Assembly: GCA_900769995.1 (NCBI GenBank)
Contig: CAAGIT010000023.1
Location: forward strand, 1 to 8,402
Direction of reading: 5' to 3'
Origin: an uncultured Oscillospiraceae bacterium
GTDB lineage: Bacteria; Bacillota; Clostridia; Oscillospirales; Oscillospiraceae
Length of the DNA: 8,402 nucleotides
The position numbers and the translations under genes are program-made. Positions within the stretch are counted from its first letter, which is position 1. Every line of letters begins with the position of its first letter. Below are positions 1 through 6,093 of the stretch, piece by piece. The notes below the pieces were generated by a model. That model was given only the letters and a program-made list of their open reading frames with translations, ran no database searches and had not been told where the DNA came from.

Positions 1-41
1 GTCGGTATTTTTATTCTGTGCCGGTATTCTGCAATTACCAT

Positions 42-76
42 AAAACGACCGTACTCAATTTGAGCACGGTCGTTTT
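42..76 (-). terminator. Bidirectional hairpin terminator after the flavoprotein operon
   Basis: Bases 42-52 (AAAACGACCGT) pair perfectly with 66-76. After one A-C mismatch the stem continues as CTCA/TGAG around a three-base loop. The stem begins two bases beyond the stop codon of the minus-strand gene ending at 78. It is bordered by A runs on one side and T runs on the other, so it can end transcription from either direction. Bases 1-41 to its left hold no gene I can support. Confidence 0.85.
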
Positions 77-77
77 A

Positions 78-1664
78 TTACAGCATTGTTTGTATGACTG
101 CCTCGGCGCAGAGCATACCGTCCACTGCCGCCGACATGATGCCGCCCGCGTAGCCCGCACCCTCTCCGCAGGGATACAGACCTTTTAGCTCACTCTGCTT
201 GTCCTCTCCGCGCAAAATGCGAATGGGCGAGGAACTGCGTGTTTCCGGCGCGGTCAACACGGCATCGGGTGCGGAAAAGCCCTTCAAATAGCCGTCAAGC
301 GTCGGAATTGCCTGCTCCAGGGTCGCAGTGATGATTTCGGGCAGAACCTCGTGCAGATCGCAGGGTGTGACCTTGGGTAAATAGGTTGGAGAAACCGACC
401 CAAGCGCTGTCGTAGGCCTGTGTGCCAAAAAATCACCGACCGTCTGCATCGGTGCCGCGTAGGTTCCACCGCCGACGCGGAAAGCCTTTTGTTCAATTTC
501 CTCCTGCCACAGCATCCCGCCCAAAGTGCTCTGATCGGGGAAATCCTCGGGCTTCAACGTGACAAGCAGTGCCGCATTGGCGTTTTCTCCCGCGCGATCG
601 GAATTGCTCATGCCGTTCGTGACCACGCCGCCCTCCTGCGAGGCTGCCGCGACAACATAGCCGCCAGGGCACATACAGAACGTATACGCCGAGCTGCCGT
701 CGGGCAAATGGCATGAGAGCTTATAATCCGCAGCCGGCACACCGTTGATCGCTTCGGCTCCATACTGCGCCAGATTGACCGCACGCTGCTTGTGCTCAAT
801 GCGCACGCCCATAGAAAACGGTTTTTTCTCCATCGGGATGTCCAGTGCGTACAGATAACGGAAGGTATCGCGGGCACTGTGGCCAATCGCCAGAATCAGA
901 TGATCGCAGGCAAGTGTTTCCGTCTTTCCATTCTGTAAATACTCCGCCCCAACGATTTTTCCGTCAGCGGTTTGCAAGCCTGTCAGCTTTGCGCCGAAAC
1001 GGACTTCTCCGCCGAGAGAAAGGATGCGCTCACGAATGTTCTGCACCACCGTGAACAGCACGTCCGTACCAACATGGGGCTTTGCATCATATAAGATTTC
1101 CTCCTGTGCGCCGGCACGCACCAACTGCTCCAAAACCCAGCGGCCACGTTCGTTTTTTGTGCCGGTGTTGAGCTTGCCGTCGGAGAATGTGCCGGCACCG
1201 CCTTCACCGAACTGCACATTCGATTCGGGGTCGAGTGTGCCCTCACTCCAAAAGCGTTCCACCTTTTCCTTGCGTTCGGGCGCGGCATCACCGCGCTCCA
1301 AAACGATCGGACGCAGACCCGCGATCGCCAGCACCAGCGCCGCGAACATTCCCGCAGGGCCAAAGCCGACCACGACCGGACGGCTTGCACTCTCCGCTTT
1401 TTGTACGCGGTAGATATACGGCTCCCCACGGGTGATTTTTTTGTTGCGGTTCTGCCGCAGGAACTTCCCCTCTCCGCTGCGCAGTGTCACATCCACGGTG
1501 TAGACCCAGAAAAGCTGCGGCTTTTTCCGCGCATCCAGTGACCGCCGGAAAATACGCAGCGAGGCGATCTCCGATGCCCGCACACCCATCGCCTGTGCCG
1601 CATGATAGAGCAAATCGCTCTGTTCATGCACCGCCGGTAAAATCAAATCACGAATTCTTATCAT
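78..1664 (-). CDS. NAD(P)/FAD-dependent oxidoreductase, COG2509-type
   Basis: A 528-residue flavoprotein of the 'uncharacterised FAD-dependent dehydrogenase' type. About 95 N-terminal residues, with an early RIRDLILP stretch, precede a Rossmann FAD-binding site GFGPAG (residues 100-105) ending in an acidic residue, E123, that should hold the ribose. A glycine-rich QFGEGGAGTFSDGKLNT segment (about 151-167) and a C-terminal PCGEGAGYAGGIMSAAVDG segment are the family signatures, the last closing the FAD site. No signal peptide or membrane segment is visible, so it is likely cytosolic. The ATG at 1664 lies 17 bp inside the end of the upstream flavoprotein gene with only a modest GAGG before it, which suggests translational coupling. 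Substrate and physiological role are unknown for this family. The identification as a flavoprotein is strong; any specific reaction would be a guess. Confidence 0.93.
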   Translation of the reverse strand: MIRIRDLILPAVHEQSDLLYHAAQAMGVRASEIASLRIFRRSLDARKKPQLFWVYTVDVTLRSGEGKFLRQNRNKKITRGEPYIYRVQKAESASRPVVVGFGPAGMFAALVLAIAGLRPIVLERGDAAPERKEKVERFWSEGTLDPESNVQFGEGGAGTFSDGKLNTGTKNERGRWVLEQLVRAGAQEEILYDAKPHVGTDVLFTVVQNIRERILSLGGEVRFGAKLTGLQTADGKIVGAEYLQNGKTETLACDHLILAIGHSARDTFRYLYALDIPMEKKPFSMGVRIEHKQRAVNLAQYGAEAINGVPAADYKLSCHLPDGSSAYTFCMCPGGYVVAAASQEGGVVTNGMSNSDRAGENANAALLVTLKPEDFPDQSTLGGMLWQEEIEQKAFRVGGGTYAAPMQTVGDFLAHRPTTALGSVSPTYLPKVTPCDLHEVLPEIITATLEQAIPTLDGYLKGFSAPDAVLTAPETRSSSPIRILRGEDKQSELKGLYPCGEGAGYAGGIMSAAVDGMLCAEAVIQTML

Positions 1665-2856
1665 CTGTCCTCAACCTTCCTGCCAACCGTCCCGATGACC
1701 ACGCCCACTGCAAATTATAGCCGCCGCAGTCGCCGTCAATATCCAAAACCTCACCTGCGGCATACAGCCCCTTGCAGATTCGGCTCTCCAAGGTCGTTTC
1801 ATCAAACTCCGAGGTGCGAATGCCGCCTGCCGTGACCTGCGCGTTGTCCATTCCCATTGTCCCGTATACGGGAATCACAAAGGCTTTGACCTTTCGGCAG
1901 ATTTCACGCAGCATCGCCTCGGAAAAATCGCCGCAGCTTTGCTCCAGCGAATAGCCACAGGCACGCAAAACCGTTCTGCCGAGTCGATTGTGGAGCATCC
2001 CCGTGAGCAAATTCTCCGCTTTCAGGGCAGGAAGCGTCCGCACCCTCGTTTGCAGCAGAGCCAACAGTTCGTCAGCATCCGTTTCCGGCAGAAGATCGAG
2101 CCGAAGCTCGGGGTGTTCTTCGGGGATAATCGACCGCGAAAGCTCAAAAATCACGGGGCCGCTCACGCCGTAGTCCGTGAACTGTATCTCACCTTGCCGT
2201 TCTTCCTTCCCGCAACAGACCCTTGCCTCGCACCGTACACCCTTGAGAGAACGGACATAGGTCGTGTCCGTCTTGAGCTGCACCAGCGAGGGCTGCAGCT
2301 TGGTTCTGGAATGGCCGAACGAGGCAAGCAGCTTATAGCCCAAGTCCGTACCGCCGAGCTTGCCGCCGGCAGCACCGCCGCAGCAGACGATCACACGCTC
2401 CGCCTCAAACACCTGTTCGCCGGCAGTCGCATAAAAAATACCCTTTTTCCGTCGCAGAGCACTTACCTCCGCACCGGTCACAATGGTGACATTTTCCCGC
2501 AATTCCAGCGGCAGACGCAGGACATCCGCCACGCTGTTGGCGCTGTCGCTGCGCGGATAGACACGTCCGCTCGGCTCTGTCACGGTCAAAAGCCCCAAGG
2601 TATGAAAATAGTCCAACGTCGCTGCCACATCAAATTCGCGCAGCGCATAACGGCAGAACTCCGCTTGCTCGCCGTGATAATTCTCTATATCAAGATTGCG
2701 ATTGGTCAGATTGCAGCGGCCGTTGCCCGTGGCGAGCAGCTTCTTGCTCAGCCGTGCCTGCCGCTCGAGCAGCAAAACCTCATGCTCCGATCGTTCCGAA
2801 GCGGTCAGTGCTGCCATCATACCCGAGGCACCACCGCCGATGACCATAATTCTCAT
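1648..2856 (-). CDS. BaiN/HI0933-family NAD(P)/FAD-dependent flavoprotein
   Basis: A 402-residue protein of the HI0933/YhiN/BaiN family (COG2081). Visible signatures are an N-terminal dinucleotide-binding motif GGGASG (residues 7-12) with acidic E31 at the end of the second strand, the family hallmark KLLATGNGRCNLTN (39-52), FTDYGVSGPVIFELSR in the middle, and a C-terminal TAGGI...GLYAAGEVLDIDGDCGGYN FAD-closing segment. I chose the ATG at 2856 because GGAGGG (2863-2868) stands six bases before it and the protein then starts directly with MRIMVIGGG, as relatives do. An ATG two codons earlier is too close to that site. The frame stays open up to 3018, but those extra 54 codons lie almost entirely in the palindromic element 2881-3046 and are not native. 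The gene is first in an operon with the dehydrogenase ending at 78. One relative is assigned to bile-acid reduction (BaiN), but that role cannot be transferred here. Confidence 0.92.
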   Translation of the reverse strand: MRIMVIGGGASGMMAALTASERSEHEVLLLERQARLSKKLLATGNGRCNLTNRNLDIENYHGEQAEFCRYALREFDVAATLDYFHTLGLLTVTEPSGRVYPRSDSANSVADVLRLPLELRENVTIVTGAEVSALRRKKGIFYATAGEQVFEAERVIVCCGGAAGGKLGGTDLGYKLLASFGHSRTKLQPSLVQLKTDTTYVRSLKGVRCEARVCCGKEERQGEIQFTDYGVSGPVIFELSRSIIPEEHPELRLDLLPETDADELLALLQTRVRTLPALKAENLLTGMLHNRLGRTVLRACGYSLEQSCGDFSEAMLREICRKVKAFVIPVYGTMGMDNAQVTAGGIRTSEFDETTLESRICKGLYAAGEVLDIDGDCGGYNLQWAWSSGRLAGRLRTDDKNS

Positions 2857-2880
2857 TGTCATCCCTCCGCATTTGATTGC

Positions 2881-3046
2881 TAAGGAAGCTCTGAATAAAT
2901 CTACAAGAGTGGTCGGCGAGAGATTTTGCCGCAAATTGAGATTTGAAAACCGCAGGAATACTTTGTGTATTTCAAGGTTTTCAAACCAAAAAGTTGCGGT
3001 AAAAGATCCACCGAGCACCGCAGTTGATTTGTTCAGAGGTTCCTTA
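2881..3046. mobile_element. MITE-like palindromic element with terminal inverted repeats
   Basis: The ends 2881-2901 and 3026-3046 are inverted repeats matching at 19 of 21 positions (TAAGGAAGCTCTGAATAA... against TAAGGAACCTCTGAACAA...). The symmetry runs through the whole 166 bp. TTTTGCCGCAA (2924-2934) pairs with TTGCGGTAAAA (2994-3004) with one mismatch. TTTGAAAACC (2942-2951) and GGTTTTCAAA (2976-2985) pair perfectly, and AATAC/GTATT closes a five-base loop at the exact centre. No transposase is encoded. The outermost TA on both ends may be a TA target duplication, leaving AGGAA...TTCCT as the element. This architecture is that of a non-autonomous miniature inverted-repeat transposable element. 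The mobilising transposase family is not identifiable here. A long regulatory hairpin with another origin is the alternative. Confidence 0.75.
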
Positions 3047-3048
3047 AT

Positions 3049-3077
3049 ATTATAATCGAAAAACTGCCCAATGACAA
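3049..3077 (-). promoter_or_regulatory. Sigma-A promoter of the flavoprotein operon
   Basis: On the minus strand TTGTCA (3072-3077) is followed after 17 bp by a perfect TATAAT (3049-3054). The expected start point, near 3042, falls inside the right terminal repeat of the palindromic element. The element would therefore be transcribed as almost the whole 5' leader of the operon. Confidence 0.65.
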
Positions 3078-3084
3078 GCGTTCA
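3071..3084. promoter_or_regulatory. Weak LexA-box-like site between divergent promoters
   Basis: The sequence ATGACAAGCGTTCA matches the Gram-positive LexA consensus CGAAC-RNRY-GTTCG in the right half-site (GTTC) and the central RNRY. The left half is poor (TGAC for GAAC). It overlaps the -35 of the minus-strand promoter and ends two bases before the -35 of the DUF896 gene. The only reason to consider it is that the B. subtilis relative ynzC belongs to an SOS operon. Confidence 0.2.
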
Positions 3085-3086
3085 TC

Positions 3087-3115
3087 TTGACTTTCCGCGC
3101 AAAAGCCGTTATGAT
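3087..3115 (+). promoter_or_regulatory. Sigma-A promoter of the DUF896 gene
   Basis: TTGACT (3087-3092) and TATGAT (3110-3115) are separated by exactly 17 bp, each one base from consensus. The TTG of the -35 is also the first possible in-frame start codon of the long reading frame. This argues that the frame's first 16 codons are promoter and leader, not protein. Confidence 0.7.
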
Positions 3116-3134
3116 AACCTCGGAGATGATGCAG

Positions 3135-3338
3135 ATGACCATGGAGCAAGTGATCGCTCGAATCAACGAGCTGGCACGCAAAGCAAAAAGCGAAGGACTG
3201 ACGGATGAGGAAATTGCAGAACGTGCCGATTTGCGCGCGCGATATATCGCCTCCGTCAAACAGAATTTGACCGCACAGTTGGACAACACCTATGTGGTTT
3301 CCCCTGACGGCACAAAGAAAAAATTGAAGCAGAATTGA
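3135..3338 (+). CDS. DUF896 family (YnzC-like) small protein
   Basis: A 67-residue protein matching the DUF896/YnzC family. The N-terminal half is a helical hairpin (EQVIARINELARKAKSEGL, then TDEEIAERADLRARYI). The family pattern of ADLRARYI followed by SVKQNLTAQLDNTYV is clear, and the lysine-rich tail ending in KKLKQN is typical. Members are short cytosolic proteins; one B. subtilis member lies in an SOS-induced operon, but the molecular function is unknown. I chose the ATG at 3135 because GGAG (3122-3125) stands nine bases before it. The ATG at 3141 (MEQV) is an alternative, and the earlier TTG at 3087 is the -35 box. The leader is very short, since transcription should start near 3122. 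The stop codon overlaps the terminator. The gene stands alone, divergent from the flavoprotein operon. Confidence 0.88.
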   Translation: MTMEQVIARINELARKAKSEGLTDEEIAERADLRARYIASVKQNLTAQLDNTYVVSPDGTKKKLKQN

Positions 3339-3367
3339 CTCTCGGATTTTTCCGAGAGTCTTTTTTT
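3337..3367 (+). terminator. Rho-independent terminator of the DUF896 gene
   Basis: A perfect 10-bp stem, GACTCTCGGA (3337-3346) with TCCGAGAGTC (3351-3360), has a TTTT loop and is followed by seven T residues. It starts within the stop codon of the gene and separates it cleanly from the spoIIA operon. Confidence 0.95.
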
Positions 3368-3381
3368 CGCCGTGAAGTACT

Positions 3382-3415
3382 TTCGACAAACCGTGCAAAG
3401 CTTGCGTTTTATACT
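3382..3415 (+). promoter_or_regulatory. Candidate Spo0A-activated promoter of the spoIIA operon
   Basis: TTCGACA (3382-3388) is the exact reverse complement of the Spo0A binding box TGTCGAA. It overlaps a -35-like TCGACA (3383-3388, five of six consensus bases) lying 21 bp before a -10-like TATACT (3410-3415). Over-long spacing with 0A boxes over the -35 is the known layout of the Spo0A-dependent sigma-A promoters of B. subtilis spoIIE and spoIIG. I find no convincing sigma-H promoter, which drives spoIIA in B. subtilis. The assignment rests on a short motif and its placement. Confidence 0.55.
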
Positions 3416-3462
3416 GTTGTTACGCGGAAAATACCGCAGGAAAATGTGGGAACGGAGGAGCT

Positions 3463-3783
3463 ATGAAACTGACAAGCTATGTGCAGGACAGGCAGTTGAC
3501 CATTGCGCTGACCGGCGAGATCGACCACCACTGTGCGCGGGATATTATGAAGACTGTATCGGAAAAGGTCGATGTCTATATGCCGCTGCGCTGCATTTTG
3601 GATTTTCGGGAGGTGCGATTTATGGACTCCAGCGGGATCGCAGTGGTTCTGCACACACTGCGGCAGATGGCCTCGCTGCAAGGCAAGCTGATTTTGCAAA
3701 ACATCCCGCCACAGCCCTACAAGGTTTTACGGGCAGCAGGCATTGAAAAACTTACGGAAATTAAGGAGGATTGTGTCAAATGA
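3463..3783 (+). CDS. spoIIAA: Anti-sigma-F factor antagonist SpoIIAA
   Basis: A 106-residue single STAS-domain protein. When unphosphorylated it binds SpoIIAB and releases sigma-F in the forespore; SpoIIAB inactivates it by phosphorylation and SpoIIE reactivates it. The N-terminal strand LTIALTGEIDHHCA (residues 12-25) carries the LTGE-DHH signature. The phosphorylation loop RFMDSSGIAVVL places the target at Ser56, corresponding to Ser58 of the B. subtilis protein, with Ser57 and Gly58 next. It is about ten residues shorter than the B. subtilis protein at the C-terminus. The ATG at 3463 is preceded closely by GGAGGAG (3454-3460). The stop overlaps the next start as ATGA. Order and overlap with spoIIAB and sigF make the assignment secure. 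Confidence 0.96.
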   Translation: MKLTSYVQDRQLTIALTGEIDHHCARDIMKTVSEKVDVYMPLRCILDFREVRFMDSSGIAVVLHTLRQMASLQGKLILQNIPPQPYKVLRAAGIEKLTEIKEDCVK

Positions 3784-4220
3784 GAGGCGAAAACTATATG
3801 GAGCTGGAGTTTCCCAGCAAATCATGCAACGAGGCTTTTGCACGGGCTGCGATCGCTTGCTTCGCGGCACAGCTAGACCCGACGCTCGATGAGCTGGGCG
3901 ACATCAAAACGGCAGTTTCCGAGGCCGTGACCAACTGTATCGTCCACGCCTATCCCGAAACAATCGGCGTTATCACGCTCAAAGCACGGATTTTGGCAGA
4001 CAATGTGCTTGATATTACTGTCAAAGACCGCGGCTGCGGCATTGCGGATGTCGAACAGGCGTGCAAGCCGATGTTCACGACCGGCGGAGAAGACCGTTCG
4101 GGCATGGGAATCACCATCATGGAGAGTTTTATGACCGAATTCCGTCTGACCTCGGTGGAGGGTAAAGGCACGACGGTACATATGAAGCGCAAAATCATCC
4201 GCAGAGGAGGCAAAAAGTGA
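3780..4220 (+). CDS. spoIIAB: Anti-sigma-F factor / serine kinase SpoIIAB
   Basis: A 146-residue GHKL-fold ATP-binding protein, the same length as its B. subtilis counterpart. It holds sigma-F inactive in the predivisional and mother cell, and phosphorylates SpoIIAA. The ATP-site motifs are all present: N-box EAVTN (residues 48-52), G1 box DRGCGI (83-88), and G2 segment RSGMG (106-110) followed by ITIMESFM. PMFTTG forms the expected ATP-lid sequence. The ATG at 3780 was chosen because AGGAGG (3764-3769) stands ten bases upstream. A TTG at 3771 is too close to that site, and the ATG at 3798 would cut off conserved N-terminal residues. It overlaps spoIIAA by four bases (ATGA) and sigF by four (GTGA), which fits the coupled, stoichiometric translation needed for partner switching. 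Confidence 0.97.
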   Translation: MRGENYMELEFPSKSCNEAFARAAIACFAAQLDPTLDELGDIKTAVSEAVTNCIVHAYPETIGVITLKARILADNVLDITVKDRGCGIADVEQACKPMFTTGGEDRSGMGITIMESFMTEFRLTSVEGKGTTVHMKRKIIRRGGKK

Positions 4221-4921
4221 TCGCCGAGCAGGAGGAGCTGCTGAAAAGAGCAAAGGCCGGTGACCGTGATGCGGGTGAGGCGTTGGTAGTCAACAACACG
4301 GGGCTGATCTGGTCCGTTGCACGGCGGTACTTCGGCAGAGGCGTTGATCCGGATGACCTGTATCAGCTTGGTTGTCTCGGCTTTCTGAAGGCAGTCAAGG
4401 GCTTTGATCCGGACTTCGGCACGCAGTTTTCGACCTATGCCGTGCCGAAAATCGCGGGAGAGATTCGCCGCTTTCTGCGCGATGACGGCACGGTCAAGGT
4501 CAGCCGAAGTCTGAAAGAGCGTTCTGCACACATCAAAGCGGCACGCCAACAGCTCACCGGCACACTCGGACGCGAGCCAACCCTGCTGGAGCTGAGCGAG
4601 CACATGGGCTTACAGCCGGAGGAAATTGCGGTAGCGGAAACCGCAACAGAGGCAACAGAATCCATCCAGCGGCGCAACGGCACCGACGGTTTTGCGCTCG
4701 AGGATGTACTGACCGACGGAGAAATGGAGGATAAGATCGTGGAGCGGATCGCATTGCGGGAGGCGATCGCAAGCTTGGGAGAAAGGGAGCAGATGGTAAT
4801 TACGCTGCGGTTTTTCCATGGTTTGACACAGGAAAAAACCGCGAAGATTCTGGGGGTTTCGCAGGTTCAGATCTCACGTATCGAGAAAAAAGCACTGGCA
4901 ACCCTAAAAAACTACATTTGA
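4217..4921 (+). CDS. sigF: Forespore RNA polymerase sigma factor sigma-F (SpoIIAC)
   Basis: A 234-residue sigma-70-family factor of the sporulation group, which directs early forespore transcription after release from SpoIIAB. Region 2 spans about residues 24-95, with LYQLGCLGFLKAVKGFD and FSTYAVPKIAGEIRRFLRDD for core binding and -10 recognition. Region 3 starts at VKVSRSLKE, with the GREPTLLELSEHMG helices. Region 4 ends in the helix-turn-helix LTQEKTAKILGVSQVQISRIEKKAL (203-227). Start is GTG at 4217, overlapping the spoIIAB stop and following GAGGAGG (4204-4210). Its N-terminus is about 18 residues shorter than in B. subtilis, a plausible natural difference. No terminator separates it from the tRNA gene downstream. 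Confidence 0.97.
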   Translation: MIAEQEELLKRAKAGDRDAGEALVVNNTGLIWSVARRYFGRGVDPDDLYQLGCLGFLKAVKGFDPDFGTQFSTYAVPKIAGEIRRFLRDDGTVKVSRSLKERSAHIKAARQQLTGTLGREPTLLELSEHMGLQPEEIAVAETATEATESIQRRNGTDGFALEDVLTDGEMEDKIVERIALREAIASLGEREQMVITLRFFHGLTQEKTAKILGVSQVQISRIEKKALATLKNYI

Positions 4922-4924
4922 GGC

Positions 4925-4953
4925 TTGACATTTGGAGGGATTTGCTGTAAAAT
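4925..4953 (+). promoter_or_regulatory. Sigma-A promoter of tRNA-Thr
   Basis: A perfect TTGACA (4925-4930) and TAAAAT (4948-4953) are separated by 17 bp. The -35 begins three bases after the sigF stop codon. Transcription should start near 4960, about 34 bases before the mature tRNA, leaving a short 5' leader for RNase P. Confidence 0.75.
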
Positions 4954-4993
4954 AACGGAGCGAATCGCACTGACGGGCAGAAATGTTCGTTAT

Positions 4994-5069
4994 GCTACTG
5001 TGGCTCAGTTGGTAGAGCAGCTGATTCGTAATCAGCAGGTCGCCGGTTCGAGTCCGGCCAGTAGCTCCA
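4994..5069 (+). tRNA. tRNA-Thr (anticodon CGT)
   Basis: A full 76-base cloverleaf. Acceptor GCTACTG (4994-5000) pairs with CAGTAGC (5059-5065), followed by discriminator T and an encoded CCA. The D-arm is GCTCAGTTGGTAGAGC. The anticodon stem GCTGA/TCAGC encloses loop TTCGTAA, giving anticodon CGT, which reads the threonine codon ACG. The T-arm GCCGG-TTCGAGT-CCGGC is standard. It sits in the same direction as, and directly behind, sigF, with its own promoter and terminator. Confidence 0.97.
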
Positions 5070-5070
5070 A

Positions 5071-5106
5071 AAACCAGTTCGACCCATTGGGTCGGGCTGG
5101 TTTTTT
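5071..5106 (+). terminator. Terminator of tRNA-Thr, usable from both sides
   Basis: Bases 5074-5085 (CCAGTTCGACCC) pair with 5089-5100 (GGGTCGGGCTGG) as 12 bp including two G-T pairs, extended by AAA/TTT, and run into six Ts (5101-5106). The minus strand also gives five Ts after the stem, so the convergent gene ending at 5129 can use it too. Confidence 0.92.
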
Positions 5107-5128
5107 CGTACCTGGAAGCGAAATGATA

Positions 5129-6004
5129 TTACCACAAATCTGACATACCCTCTCCGTTTTCTTCCATAAGCCATAAAAGCTCGTCTTGCTTCAAACGGCT
5201 GCTTCCATTGGAGTATTCGCGGAAATAATGCAAAATTCTCTCTGCCCTGCCTCCGTTGCCGATGATGTAATCCCGCAGATCTTCTAAAAAATCTTCATTT
5301 GTATGCTTTACGAGGTCTGCGCCATACAAGGGCGGGATGACATTTTGGTTTCCCGTGCCAAAGATGCAGCCGCTTTCCAAGCGATCGATACACAGGTCGC
5401 CATGGGAATCAAGAAAAAGAATCTGCATATCCTCTGACAGCACCACGGCATTTTTTACGGGAGCAAAGGGCGTGCAGTCAATTTCCAACAGATCACCGAC
5501 TTGAAAAGAAACCGGCAGATCCACGGTACGCATATTGTTTGGCGCAAACAGCAGGGACGCTGTATCCCCATTGCTCACCGCTTCCCAATGGGTAAAGTAT
5601 GTCCAATACTGCCCGACAGAATAAAAGCTCCACGTTTTCAGCCTTTGCCCGTTGCGTTCCTCCCAAAGCTCTAAAATGTGCCACGTTCGCAAAGGAGCTT
5701 TTGCAAGCTGCTGTTCTGCTTCCTCGTAATTTGCAAACTCGATGCTCTCAAACTCCCACGCAGAGAGAAAAGAACGAAGAAGATACTGCTTTCCTTTGCT
5801 TTCTTTCAAGGAAAGCATTGCCGCCCTTCCCAACTGTGCATATTGCGGAAAACCAGATTCCTCCAGAAGATCGATCTTCCATTGCAATGTAATACCTGCC
5901 TTCGCAATGAATTGCGCCATATCAAAGTGACCCATATTCCGCAATAAATGTCCGCCCACCTGTGCCGATTTCACCAATTCATAAATGATAAATGCCTGAT
6001 CCAT
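5129..6004 (-). CDS. Uncharacterised 291-residue soluble protein
   Basis: I do not recognise this protein. The ATG at 6004 (MDQAFIIYELVKS) follows AGGAGG with a seven-base gap, so an in-frame ATG 19 codons earlier is not used. No signal peptide, membrane segment or cysteine cluster is seen. The N-terminal third is helical with many charged residues. A tryptophan- and tyrosine-rich block (LRTWHILELWEERN, TWSFYSVGQYWTYFTHWE) follows, then a probably beta-rich part with VGDLLEIDCTPFAPVKNAVVL. The C-terminal 60 residues are again helical and acidic. It lies on the same strand as the zinc-ribbon membrane gene 185 bp upstream, but has its own candidate promoter and a leader hairpin. It is convergent with the tRNA and shares its terminator. 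That it is a real gene is well supported; its function is unknown. Confidence 0.8.
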   Translation of the reverse strand: MDQAFIIYELVKSAQVGGHLLRNMGHFDMAQFIAKAGITLQWKIDLLEESGFPQYAQLGRAAMLSLKESKGKQYLLRSFLSAWEFESIEFANYEEAEQQLAKAPLRTWHILELWEERNGQRLKTWSFYSVGQYWTYFTHWEAVSNGDTASLLFAPNNMRTVDLPVSFQVGDLLEIDCTPFAPVKNAVVLSEDMQILFLDSHGDLCIDRLESGCIFGTGNQNVIPPLYGADLVKHTNEDFLEDLRDYIIGNGGRAERILHYFREYSNGSSRLKQDELLWLMEENGEGMSDLW

Positions 6005-6046
6005 GCCGTTGCCTCCTAAAAAGTACATTCTCTTCCTTAAAAGGGA

Positions 6047-6075
6047 AAAGCCCATCGGCAAAACCGACGGGCTTT
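6047..6075 (-). other. Leader hairpin before the 291-aa gene (possible attenuator)
   Basis: AAAGCCC (6047-6053) pairs with GGGCTTT (6069-6075). After one A-C mismatch TCGG pairs with CCGA around a five-base loop. Read in the gene's direction the stem is followed by T-CCC-TTTT, a poor but usable T tract. It lies about 40 bases before the start codon and downstream of the candidate promoter at 6094-6122. It may be an inefficient terminator for the upstream gene or an attenuator in the leader. Confidence 0.55.
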
Positions 6076-6093
6076 CAAAACACGGCTGAAAAT

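Noticed and set aside
983..1429. Minus-strand frames of up to 148 codons inside the COG2509-type gene.
   Set aside because: They lie within the FAD-dehydrogenase coding sequence in another frame and are rich in arginine and cysteine, as GC-rich shadow frames usually are.
1939..2883. A 314-codon plus-strand frame opposite the BaiN-like gene.
   Set aside because: It is antisense to a gene with clear family motifs, shows no recognisable domain and has no ribosome binding site at its start.
3424..3437. Short inverted repeat GCGG-AAAATA-CCGC in the spoIIA leader.
   Set aside because: A four-base stem is too weak to support a regulatory claim.
3950..4603. A 217-codon minus-strand frame across spoIIAB and sigF.
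   Set aside because: Shadow of two securely identified genes on the other strand.
4925..5143. A 72-codon plus-strand frame across the tRNA.
   Set aside because: Its middle (ATVAQLVEQLIRNQQVAGSS) is the well-known false translation of a tRNA gene; the start overlaps the tRNA promoter and the end the terminator.
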